Origin: Piliocolobus tephrosceles | Lineage: Eukaryota > Chordata > Mammalia > Primates > Cercopithecidae | Assembly (NCBI RefSeq): GCF_002776525.5 | Contig: NC_045440.1 | Coordinates: forward strand, 161,948 to 225,947 | Direction of reading: 5' to 3' | DNA: 64,000 nt | Part shown: positions 46,101 to 55,689 of the stretch, piece after piece | Numbering within the stretch: the first letter of the stretch is position 1 | How the letters are laid out: every line of letters begins with the position of its first letter | The notes under the pieces: model-generated | Told to the model about the DNA's origin: nothing | Database searches by the model: none | What the model saw: the letters and a program-made list of their open reading frames with translations, nothing else | Program-made: the position numbers and the translations under genes

Positions 46101-49100
46101 TATCATAACAAAGCACCACAGAATGGGTGCCTTAAATAACAAAAGTTCATCTTCTCACAGTTCTGGAAGTTGTAAGTCTGGGATCAAGATGTCAGCACAT
46201 TTGGTTTCTCCTGAGGCCTGTCTTGGCTTGCAGCTGGTTGTCTTCTTGCCGTGTTCTCTTATGGCATTTTCTCTGTGCACATGCATTCCTGTTGTCTCGT
46301 CCTCTTCTAATAAGGACATCAGTCATATTGCACGAGGGCCATACCCTAGGAGTCTCATTTCAACTTGATCACTCCTTTAAAAAAAAAACTTATCTTCAAA
46401 TATGATTACATTCTGAGATACTAAGGATTGGGACTTCAGCATACAAATTTTGGAGGAACACTGGTTAGCCCATAACGATGAATTCATCAATAGAAGGATA
46501 TGATCAAGGAAAGAATCAGTGAGCTTAAAGAACTTTAAATAGCAACTTCCGAAACTTGAAAGCAAAGAAAAAAGAATTAAAAAGAACAGAATATTTAATA
46601 AGTGTAGACCAAGTACAAAAGGAACAATATATGTGTAAAGAAGTGTCAGGAGGAGGAGAAAGAAAGGAACAGAAGAAATACTTGAAGAAATTATGACTGA
46701 GATTTTCCCAAAATTGAAAATAAACAAAATCTACATATCTAGGAAGCTGAGAGAATACCAAGCAAGAAAATACAAAAAATGTAAACCTAGGCATATCGTA
46801 TTGAAACTGCCAAAAATCAAAGACAAAAATAAAATCTTAAAAGAAGCCCAAAAGGGAAAAAATCTTTATCTATGGACAACCAAGGATGAGAATTACATCA
46901 GACTTCTCTTAAACCACGTCAGCAAAAAGAGAGGAAAGTGAAATATTTAAGATGTTTAAAGAAAAAAAACACTATCTTAAAACTCTCTATCTAGCAATAT
47001 TATCTTTTTTTTTAGATAGAGTCTCACTTTGTCACCCAGGCTGATGTGCAGTGGCAGCGACGTTGGCTCCCTGCAGCCTCCACCTCCTGGGTCCAGGCAA
47101 CCTCGTGCCTCAGCCAGNNNNNNNNNNCCTCAGCCAGCCACCACCATGCCTGGCTAATTTCTGTATTTTTAGTAGAGACTGGGTTTCACTATGTTGGCCA
47201 GGCTGGTCTCCAACTCCTGACCTCAGGTGATCCGCCAGCCTTGGCCTCCCAAAGTGCCAGGATTAAAGGTGCAAGCCACCGCACCCAGCTTACCCTTTAA
47301 ATTAAAGTAAAAATACATAATTTTCTTAGGTAAACAAAAATAGAGTTTGTCACCAGTAGTCCTACCTTACAATAAAAGTAAAAAGAAATTCTTCACTCAT
47401 ACTCAATGGTGAAAAACTGAAAACTTTCTTCTAAGGTCAGGGACAAGGTAAAAGTGCCCCTTCTTGCCACATTTGTTTAACATGATACTAAAAGTTCTAG
47501 CAAGAATAATTAGGCAAGAAAAGGAAATAAATGGCATCCAAACTGGTGGTGGGGGGAGGAATGAGTAAAATTATCTATTTCCAAATGACATAATTTTTTT
47601 TGTCAAAAACCCTAAACTTCACTCCCCCAAAATTATTAAAACTAATAACAAATACAGTAAAGTTGCAGGATACAAAATCAACATACAAATATCAGTTGTG
47701 TTTCTATAGCACTAACAACAAGCAACTGGAAAGCAAGTAAAGAAAATCCCATTCATAATTGCAACAAAAAGATAAGATACTTAAGAACAAACAACTAAAA
47801 TGATGAAAGACTGGTACATTAAAAATTGCAAGCATTCATGAAAGAAATTAAAGAAGATACAAATCAGTGGAAAGATATCCTATGTTCATGAGTTGGAAGA
47901 CATAATATTATTAAAATGTCCATACTATTCAAAGCAATTTATAGATTATATACAATCCCTATCAAAATCCTAATGGCACTCTTGACAGAAATAGAAAAAA
48001 CAATCTTAAAACTCATATAAAACCACAAATGACCCTGAATAGTCAAAACAATGAGCAAGAAAAACAAAGCTAGGGGCATCACATTTTCTAATTTCAAAAT
48101 GTATTATAAAGATAGAGTAATCAAAACTGTGTGCTACTGGCATAAAGGCAGACTTATAGGCCAGTGGAATACAACAGAGGGCCCAGAAATAAACCCACAC
48201 TTATACAATCAACTGGCCTTCGACAAACATGCGAAGAATATATAATAGGGAAAAGATGGTTTCTTCAATACATGGTACTGAGAAAACTGAATATTCACAT
48301 GCAAAAGAATAAAATTGGGCCTGTATCTCATGCTACATACAAAAAGCAACTCAAAATGAACTACACCTTTAAACATAATTACCTGAGACTGTAAAACTTA
48401 CAGAAGAAAACATAAGGGGAAACGTTCATGATGTTGGTCATGGCAATTATTTTAACTTATAAATTGTAACAAAAGGATTTGGGAAGGCCTGGTAGGTTTA
48501 AAGGGAATATTTATGGGTGATTACGGGTTATAGGCTCCTGTGCACATCTCAGTAACTTCCTTAGTAAAGGAGACATGCCCTTGAGCCCGAATACACTGGG
48601 AAGTTGGAACTAAGACTCAACTCCTCTGACCCCTTCTCTCAATTAAGGATTCTTTTTTCTCATTTCACCAAAAACAGAGAAGCAACCAAAGATAGCTTTT
48701 CCATTTTCCCACCACCATATCTCTTCACATAGTTTTATCTTTATCCATAATCTGCCTTCTCTTCACTCTCTGATTCAAGGCCAACTCCTCCACTTACACT
48801 AGATTCCATCCCCAATGACTTTTTTAAGAATTTAACTCCAGAAGTTAAACATTATTTCCGTACTGTGAATCTCTACGCCACCCCCAAGCTGAATAATTCA
48901 TTTTAGGCAGAAATATGTGGTAATAGTTCTCATTTAAAATTCTGTACATTTCTAGCTACTGCCTCATTTATCTACTCTCTTTATAGAAGAAATCATCATT
49001 TGTCTTTATTCAGCATCTCCACTTTTTCTCTTGCATTCTTTTGTTGTTGTTTTTGTTTTTCTGGGAAAGTTCTTTAATGCTTTTAATTTATTATAAAACA

Positions 49101-49329
49101 TTTCAGACATTTAAAATAAAAAATAAGTAATATTGTGTCATATAATTTGTCTTCTCTTTTTAAAGCCAGAAGCTTCATTTATATTGATGAATGTCCTTCA
49201 GAATATTATAATTGCAGAATGAAGTGCAATGCTGATGAACATGCAATTAGATACTGTGATGACTGGACCATCTGCTGCAAACTGAAGTACATTGAAATTG
49301 AAAAACAGAAGAGGGGGCGAAAATACTAA
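43132..49329 (+). CDS. DEFB131: beta-defensin 131 (two exons)
   Basis: A secreted beta-defensin spliced from 43132-43189 and 49166-49329, giving 73 residues. Exon 1 encodes the leader (LFLIFGVLYLLSTVPP) with a phase-1 'ctccag|gtaag' donor. Exon 2 follows a 'cttctctttttaaag' acceptor and encodes RSFIYIDECPSEYYNCRMKC and onward. Cysteines at 29, 36, 40, 50, 56 and 57 give C-X6-C-X3-C-X9-C-X5-CC, with expected pairs 29-56, 36-50 and 40-57. The strongly basic tail (EKQKRGRKY) is longer than the human 70-residue protein as I remember it. Both splice sites are canonical and the frame is open, so the gene appears intact. The intron holds many repeats and one assembly gap. Host-defence function is inferred from the family. 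Confidence 0.95.
43390..43706 (+). mobile_element. old Alu (AluJ-like)
   Basis: CTGGGCACAGTGGTTCATG to an AATAATAATAATAAATA tail. The duplication AAACT(C/T)ACTTGAG lies at both ends with one mismatch (43377-43389 and 43707-43719). Confidence 0.9.
43720..44274. other. intronic, unassigned
   Basis: AT-rich. Two similar phrases near 44183 and 44217 ('caagattccctcattta' and 'caagatttccttattta') form a short degenerate repeat. Confidence 0.4.
44275..44760 (-). mobile_element. L1M 3' fragment with internal duplication
   Basis: TTTATTGAGATACAATTTACC, GCAGCCACTGATCTGATTTT and TTCATCCATGTTGTGGCATA are antisense L1M 3' phrases. Confidence 0.75.
44382..44513. repeat. 2 x 66-bp tandem duplication
   Basis: Units 44382-44447 and 44448-44513 each begin CTCACCACTATCTAATTCCA. 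They differ at a few bases. The length is a multiple of three, so a chance frame repeats a 22-residue block. Confidence 0.95.
45035..46068 (-). mobile_element. L1M ORF2 fragment
   Basis: The minus strand encodes degenerate ORF2 (KEINGLYKLVARLTKNKREN-like, then the central region). Antisense phrases include TCTAGCTACCAGTTTATAC. Confidence 0.8.
46069..46476 (-). mobile_element. MLT1-type MaLR LTR
   Basis: Left edge TGTATTAGGCCATTCTTGCA, with GGGTGCCTTAAATAACA, CTCACAGTTCTGGAAG and TGGTTAGCCCATAACG. These match an MLT1 LTR read backward. Confidence 0.8.
47005..47290 (-). mobile_element. Alu, reverse, with assembly gap
   Basis: T-run and AGATAGAGTCTCACTTTGTC to GCCACCGCACCCAGCTTA. The 10-N gap at 47118-47127 has CCTCAGCCAG directly on both sides and the middle of the arm is missing. 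Confidence 0.9.
47118..47127. other. assembly gap (10 N)
   Basis: The 10 bases before and after the Ns are the same (CCTCAGCCAG), so contig ends probably overlap or were misjoined. About 25-30 bp of Alu consensus is absent. Confidence 0.95.
48481..49140. other. intronic, unassigned
   Basis: Unique sequence directly before DEFB131 exon 2. No feature recognised. Confidence 0.4.
49166..49329 (+). CDS. DEFB131: DEFB131 exon 2
   Basis: 164 coding bases with all six cysteines and the TAA stop at 49327-49329. It opens in phase 1 (CC completing Ala20) after 'tttttaaag'. Confidence 0.96.
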
Positions 49330-49440
49330 CTCCATCTTCTTCAGACTCCAGGAGAAAAAAAAAGTCTTAAACTGTCTTATCTATGAATAATTAACATGAT
49401 GGATGAAATTTATAATTGCATGTTTAGATGGTCAGGTGAA

Positions 49441-49446
49441 AATAAA
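49441..49446 (+). terminator. polyadenylation signal of DEFB131
   Basis: AATAAA about 110 bp after the stop. Confidence 0.7.
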
Positions 49447-49554
49447 TACAAATTTTATACATGCTTACACTGTATTTTCATTTGTGCATTTTAACATTTA
49501 CTCCATTAATTTACATCCACAGCCACCTTGCTGTTTCACCCATAGTACTATATC

Positions 49555-49705
49555 CCAGCCCCATCACTTGTTAACTGTTCGAGCTTGGACAAGTTATTTC
49601 TTTTCTATCTCAGTTTCCTTATTTATAAAATGGGATAGCAATAGGTACCTACATTGTGGCATTGTTAGGATTATATGAGTTAGTATATGTGAAGTTCTTA
49701 AACAT
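49555..49705 (+). mobile_element. MIR SINE
   Basis: GAGCTTGGACAAGTTATTTC, TCTCAGTTTCCTTATTTATA and AAATGGGATAGCAATAGG follow the MIR consensus in order. Confidence 0.85.
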
Positions 49706-51260
49706 CTCTTGACCCTATTATACACATTATGTAGATGTTAGCTATAATTTCATGGAATCCAAGAATTTGATCCATCCTATTCCTTTTGGGGTTTTATATA
49801 ATTATTCTGTGTGCCTAAGAGTTCATTTTGTTAAAATATTAGGTGGTTTTGAAAATAAGGTATTTTTTCAGGTTATGATATATAATTTTATATAAACACA
49901 ATCTATTAATGCAACATTATTCTATTCCAGTAATCTAGGACTTGAACACTAGTAGTGAGAACTAAAAAGAAAGAAGAGGTGCAAGGTGAATTTCAGAATT
50001 AGGATCAGCAGGATTTATTGTCCGTATGATATACTGAGAAGGAATGAATGATGATTCTGAGATTTCAAAGCTAATAAAAAGATGGATGCCAGTATAATTC
50101 ACTAAACTAGAGATGCCAGAAGAGAAAGTAGGTTAGGAATGCGGAGAGAATCAATAAAGACATGTTTTGACATAATGGAGTTTTAGTCATATAAGGGATA
50201 TGTTAGTCTACTAGGCATATTTACAAAAGTGTAATTTTCTTATACTATAAATTAACTGAATTCCTATTGGGAACCTGATTTAGCCTGGTCACAGAAACTT
50301 AAACTTAGTCAATTCATAGTTGATCATATATTCTCCAAGTAATTTTTGAGTTCCAAAAGAGGTAAACAGTGATGAGGTATCTGAGAGAGCATTTATTATG
50401 TTAACTTACTAAAACATCTTCATTCTCCTCTGATCTTCTGTCACTAATCTAGGTGCAATGGCTGAGTTTTGTCTCATTCTTAATTTTAATAAAATTTGTA
50501 AAGCTCTTTGGGTGATGCCCATTCTTTGGTACACTGGTTGGTTCTGCTACTCAAGCATCATCCTCGGTCACCAGGTGGGAATATTCCTTGCTTCACCACT
50601 TTTATTCTGCTCTGAGTCATATAATAACTATTACTGCCCCCTTCCATTGCTGGGAAAACCCATGTGAGGGAAGAGGAACTAATGTGGGAAGACTATCTTA
50701 GACCTATCTGCTGAAGAAAACCATGCAATTAGCACTATGTCATGGTCTTGCCACTTCTTTGAGCTTGATTCACATAAGGGAACACTCGTGCCGTGTGTTC
50801 TCAGATTCTACCCAGAGCTTTGGTCCTCCATTACCTTCTCTCATTTCCCTCCCTTCCCATTATCTGAAACCCAGGATTGGAGATGACCCACCACTATCTA
50901 AGCTGTCCTTCCTCCTTCACCCTGATATTCTCCCTCTTCCTCTACCTTACTCAAGATGTGATTTAAGGGATGAATCATGCTCCTAATCCATCTGCATTCC
51001 TCAAAGTCTATTATAAAATCTGAATGCAAGAGTTCCTTCCAGTACCCAGTAAAAACACAGTCTTCTAAAATCCAGACGCCTGTTCTTTCTCTGTTTTTGA
51101 GAGTAACAAGTACATGTGTTTAGTATGGAGTGATGATAAACTATATGTTTTGGACTTCTGAAAATAGAAAAAAAAAAGCAGATGAAATATTTTTGAATGT
51201 TCTTAAAAGCAATGAAGTTCTAACAAATTAGTGAGAAACTTCCCAAACAAAATCCAGGAG
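49706..51260. other. intergenic, unassigned
   Basis: About 1.55 kb of unique sequence. Small frames at 50458-50667 and 50723-50986 show no defensin cysteine pattern. Confidence 0.4.
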
Positions 51261-51853
51261 TGTATTAGGCAGCTTCTAAGGTGACCTCCAATGCTTCTTG
51301 CCTCTGGATGTTCATGCCTTTATGTAATTCTCTCCCCTGGGGTGTAGGCCAACTTAGTGACTCACTTCTGACAGATAGAATATAGCAAAAGTGATGAGAT
51401 ATCACTTTCAAGATTAGATTGCAGAAAGACTCTGGTTTTTATCTTGCTTGCCTTGTCTTGCTCCCTTTCTCTCAATAGCACTGATGGAGGCCGGCTGCCA
51501 TTTTGTGCTCTACCCTGTGGAAAGGTAAACATGGTGAAGAAGTGAAGAATGCCTCTGGTCAACAGTGAGGAAATGAGGCCTTCAGTCCCACAGCTCACAA
51601 GGAAGAGAATCTTGCCAACAAAACCATGTGAGCAAGGTTGGAAGCAATTCCTCCCTGGTCAAGTTTGCACACAAAATTGAAGACCCAGCTCACACTTTAT
51701 TGCAGCCGTGTGAGAGACCTTGAGGCTGAGGCACTCACTTAAGCCATGCCAAGATTCCTCACTCAAAGAAACTGTGAAATAATAAATGTTTGTTGCTTTA
51801 AGTTGCAAATTTGGGGGCTAATTTGTTACACAGCAATAGATAGCTAATGCAAG
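51261..51853 (+). mobile_element. MLT1-type MaLR solo LTR
   Basis: TGTATTAGGCAGCTTCTAAG to AGAAACTGTGAAATAATAAA and GTTACACAGCAATAGATAGC, in the order of an MLT1 LTR. Its AATAAA is on the + strand. Confidence 0.85.
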
Positions 51854-52679
51854 GAGACTACAATAATTCTCGTAAGCTCTAATATCAAGACGATTTTATT
51901 TAGAAGCATTTGCTGATTTAAAAAAATAAAAAGCAACTGAGAAGCTAAACTGTCCTTTTAGAGAGTAGGATGGGGATGGCAGGAGGGTGGAGGTAGAGGG
52001 GCAAACAGAATTCAGCACAAAAATTTACAAAGGTGAATCACACAAGAGCCTTACCTTGTAAGAGCTCGATTTCCATTATAAGAAACATATATAAATAAAG
52101 CAACCCCCCAAAGATTGTCATAATTCTATAAATGAAGCACAAATCGTGTCCTTTATAATGCAACCACTTTTCCTTAGGATTTTCTGCACACTAGGTCCTT
52201 TTAAATGCCAGGACCCTTCGGTTTTCCTTTTCCTGATTAAGGGAGGCTTCAGCATAAAGATAACCTACAAGATCAATGGCTGGCAATTCCTTCAAAATGA
52301 GAGCTTGCATTCAGGTTGCTACTCACTCATGAGCAGGTGACTTCCAAGAGGGAAATTTCCCAGAGCCTATGTTCAGGCTTTGTCCTCCTTAAGTTATATG
52401 GAAGTCCCAATAAGGGCCACAACATAGTATTTCTCTTGTACTACTGCAGAGAGCCCAGCCTTACCCCACTTCAAATTCTTTCTAAAAAGTCTTGCATCAC
52501 GTCTCAGACAAGTCCTAATATGTGGCACCCACTATTTTTCTTGTCTTTTTTTCTGCCTGCAAGTGGTAATGTCCTGTTGGTAGTGGAAGCACTGGCATTA
52601 CCTCTCATTGTTGCTATGGAAGCTGGCACCAAGTGTTGCTAATGCTGTGGCCCTTTGCATCCCAAGATGTCTGGAAAGA
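51854..52679. other. intergenic, unassigned
   Basis: Includes a 108-codon frame (52316-52642) with no known motif. No repeat was identified. Confidence 0.35.
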
Positions 52680-52870
52680 TAGAGAAAGAAAGAAAAGAAA
52701 GAAAGAAAGGAAGAAAGGAAGGAAGAAAGGAAAGAAAGGAAGGGAAGGAAGGAAGGAAGGAAGGAAGGAAGGAAGGAAGGAAGGAAGGANNNNNNNNNNA
52801 GGAAGGAAGGAAGGAAGGAAGGAAGGAAGGAAGGAAGGAAGGAAGGGAGGGAGGGAAAGAAAAGAAAAGA
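52680..52870. repeat. (GGAA)n / (GAAA)n microsatellite with gap
   Basis: A GAAA lead-in, then at least 27 GGAA units around a 10-N gap at 52790-52799, then GGGA and GAAA units. True length is unknown. The long frames here (KKGRKEGRK on one strand, SFLPSFLPS on the other) come from the repeat alone. Confidence 0.97.
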
Positions 52871-53233
52871 CCTGCTTTAGCTTTTTTGGTGTCACTTCCT
52901 TACCATAGGTTCTAGCTCCCCAGTCCCTGGCATCGACAAATTCTTCCTGGCTGGTCCAGATATTCAAACTAGAATTTTTGCTATATTTCAGAACCTCTTT
53001 ATCCCAGGAGACAATATAGACTAGTAGTTAATAAATTTGGGTTCTAGAATCTCTGTAAGACTTCTCAGTCCCAGATGTGTGATTTTAGAATTACTCAAAT
53101 CTCTGCTTCAACATCTTGAAAATGTGAATGGCGAAAATGTCTATTAAGTGAGCGAATATTTAAAAAAAAAAAAATACTTACTACAGTCCTTGATGCCTAA
53201 AAGTGCTCCAAATACCAGTTGTTAGGAATATAT
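52871..53233. other. unassigned, possible MIR remnant
   Basis: The part 53010-53160 (GGTTCTAGAATC through CTCAAATCTCTGCTTCAAC to GAAAATGTGAATGG) loosely follows a MIR. The rest is unassigned. Confidence 0.35.
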
Positions 53234-53588
53234 TTGCAGTAGTTCCCCACCAAGCCATAGTTCTAGTTACTTACAGTCAACCACAGTCCAAAATATTAAA
53301 TACGCTGGGTGCGGTGGCTCACACCTGTAATCCCAGCACTTTGGGAGACCGAGATGGGTGGATCACCTGAGGTCAGGGGTTCGAGACCAGCCTGGCCATC
53401 ACGGTGAAACCCTGTCTCTACTAAAAATATAAAAATTAGCTGGGCATGGTGGCGGGCACCTGTAATCCCAGCTACTCGGGAGGCTGAGGCAGGAGAATCA
53501 CTTGAACCCGGGAGGCAGAGGTTGCAGTGAGCCAAGATCGCACCACTGCACTCCAGCCTGGGCGACAGAGCAAGACTCCGTCTCAAAA

Positions 53589-53635
<47 letters not shown>

Positions 53636-53649
53636 ATANNNNNNNNNNA

Positions 53650-53692
<43 letters not shown>

Positions 53693-54312
53693 ATACACAA
53701 TTCCAGAAATAAACAATTCATAAGTTTTAAATTGCATGCTGTTCTGAGTAACACAAAACCTTGCACCACGCAGCTCTACACACCCAGAATGCGAATCATC
53801 CCTTTGTCCAGTGTATCTACAGTGTAAACACTACCTGTCCACTAGTTATCGAAATCGGCTGCTTCTGAGATCCAGCCATTGACATCATCACGGCTCAGTG
53901 ATGATCCTAAAGCAGATGATCCTCCTTCCAGCATATGGTCAGAAGATTAGTAGTAGCCTAATGCTATGTCACAACACCTATGTCATTTTCCTCGCTTCAT
54001 CTCATCACACAGGCATTTTATCATTTTATATTAGCACGAGAAGAAGAGTGGGCAGAGCACAATAAGTTATTTTGAGGGGGACAGAGATCACATTCACATA
54101 ACTTTTATAGTATTGTTATTATAGCATATTGTTATAATTGTTCTATTATTAGTTATTGTTATTAAAATCTTACTGTGCCAAATTTATAAATTTAACTTTA
54201 TCATAGGTCTGCCTGTATGGAAAAAAAGCACAGAGTTCAGTACTACCCACTGTTTCAAGCATCTACTGGGGGTCTTGGAACATAACCCCATGAATAAGGG
54301 AGAACTACTATA
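53234..54312 (+). mobile_element. Tigger-type DNA transposon, split by an Alu
   Basis: The left end has GCAGTAGTTCCCCACC and ACAGTCAACCACAGTCC. After the Alu it resumes with AATTCCAGAAATAAACAATT and GAATCATCCCTTTGTCCAGT. It ends ACTGGGGGTCTTGGAAC and GGGAGAACTACTATA. These are the terminal regions of Tigger/pogo elements. Transposase sequence is absent, so it is a short non-autonomous or internally deleted copy. Strand follows the orientation I remember. Confidence 0.85.
53304..53698 (+). mobile_element. Alu with long (TAAA)n tail and gap
   Basis: GCTGGGTGCGGTGGCTCAC to GTCTCAAAATAAATAAATA. The (TAAA)n tail runs 53586-53694 and is broken by a 10-N gap at 53639-53648. The LFIYLFIYL frames on the other strand are an artefact of this tail. 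Confidence 0.95.
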
Positions 54313-55189
54313 TATTGTAAAGTTAAAGTATAAACCTAATATCTAGAGTTCATTTACTTATCCAACAAATATACCTTTGGCACTGATGGCCTGCTAGACT
54401 GTGAGCCCAATACTGGTGTACAATGATAAATAAGACAGTCATGGAATCTGTACTCAGATCTCACAGTCTAATCATAGAGACACAAATAATTTATATAGTT
54501 ACAATTGTGACAAGTGCTATAAAACAAAAGGAATTGGTGCCCTGAAAAATGTGTAATGGGAAAGAGGACCATCTCTTCACAGAGGATACAGAAACTGCTT
54601 CCTTTTCCATCTCCCACTGTCGGCTAGAATACATTTCTCTTTATTAGAATTGTCATTTGGAAACGCTGCATATTGAATCCGTAAGGCTGAGGGTCAGACA
54701 GGGACATTTCAATTGTTGCTGAGAGTATGGCAGTTGCAGAACAACCACAGATCAAGAAGATGAGAAGAGAAGCATGATGATCCTAAGGAAATACCAAACC
54801 CAGGAGGTAGAAGAAAGAGCCGTCTAGTCCCAGCATGGAGCATACTGTACTTCTCCATTTTCTAATCCCAGAGCACCATGTGGCCCTAGGGGAAAATAAA
54901 AAGCTGGTGTGCTGGTAAACCACGAACTTGTTTTCAAATGATGTGTAGATCTCCCCTCTTTATCTCCAAAGTCTATGAACTAGGTCAGCTCCCAACTCGT
55001 GGCACCTACAGTGAACCAGACACTGAGCCAGGGGAGGTCTAGAAAACAAGAGACGATCTCTGACAGTTATTGAAATTATTCTTTACCTCTTAGAGCAAAA
55101 CTCAGAGGCCATCCTGTTCTAATATTTAAGTAAAATCAGGAATTGCTGGTAGCTGGGGAGCTAGTCAATGAACCAGGTCCTTATCAATA
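54313..55189. other. intergenic, unassigned
   Basis: Unique or very old repeat sequence. No gene was recognised. Confidence 0.4.
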
Positions 55190-55570
55190 GTGGAAGAATA
55201 ATAGTAATAGTCCTTTCTGGGGAAAAAAATATGGCACTATAATCGTCTTTGGGTTTTTTAACTTTGGCTTTGTAAGCAACATTATTTTTGCTTGGGTTAA
55301 AGCCTCTTCCAGCTGTTTATCGACATAGATAAAAGTATATTGTTTTGTTATTTCTTCTTGAGTCATATTCAGTGCTTTCTTTGCATGGGCAATGCCAATA
55401 CCCCATTGAGCATGTCCTCTCTAAGGTTGAGGTTTCCAGGTCTTTTGTTTCTCAGAGTGATTGCTGGCTTGTTTGGGAGCCTCAGCCAGTAATTCCATAT
55501 ACTGTTTATGATCTTTATACTCCCATACCTGCTTTTCATAAACCCATGCCCTCACTGGCTGGTTGCTAAA
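55190..55570 (-). pseudogene. candidate processed pseudogene, parent unknown
   Basis: On the minus strand, from about 55570 to 55190, two protein-like stretches follow each other: one with VYEKQVWEYKDHKQYMELL, then, after a stop and frame shift, HAKKALNMTQEEITKQYTF and DKQLEEALTQAKIMLLTKPK. The composition looks like real protein (helical, charged, lysine rich) rather than repeat translation. No introns, and no defensin pattern. I could not name a parent gene, and no A-tail was located. Confidence 0.4.
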
Positions 55571-55689
55571 AAATTGGACATGTTATGACCAGGCACCTCT
55601 TGTGTTGATTTTAGTATGAACTTCCAACTGAGGTTCACTTGAAACCAAGGTAGAAACTTAACATAGAAATGACAGTTTCCTGCCTTGGG

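Larger units (their letters stand above)
46490..48480 (+). mobile_element. L1M (ORF1 and ORF2 fragments), split by an Alu
   Basis: The left part to 47000 resembles sense ORF1 of an L1M or HAL1 element (TACCAAGCAAGAAAATACAA; LKLPKIKDKNKILKEAQKGK). The right part from 47291 is sense ORF2 (TTCTAGCAAGAATAATTAGG; TATTATAAAGATAGAGTAAT). All frames are broken. Confidence 0.75.
43190..49165 (+). other. DEFB131 intron 1
   Basis: 5976 bp with GT..AG ends. It contains an Alu, L1M fragments with a 66-bp duplication, an MLT1 LTR, a sense L1M piece and a gapped Alu. The stretch 48481-49140 is unique and unassigned. Confidence 0.85.

Noticed and set aside
52614..52967. Frames rich in KEGRK or FLPSFLPS, 117 aa and others
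   Set aside because: Produced by the GGAA microsatellite and interrupted by Ns.
53296..53769. 157-aa minus frame with LFIYLFIYL
   Set aside because: It is the (TAAA)n tail plus the reverse strand of an Alu.
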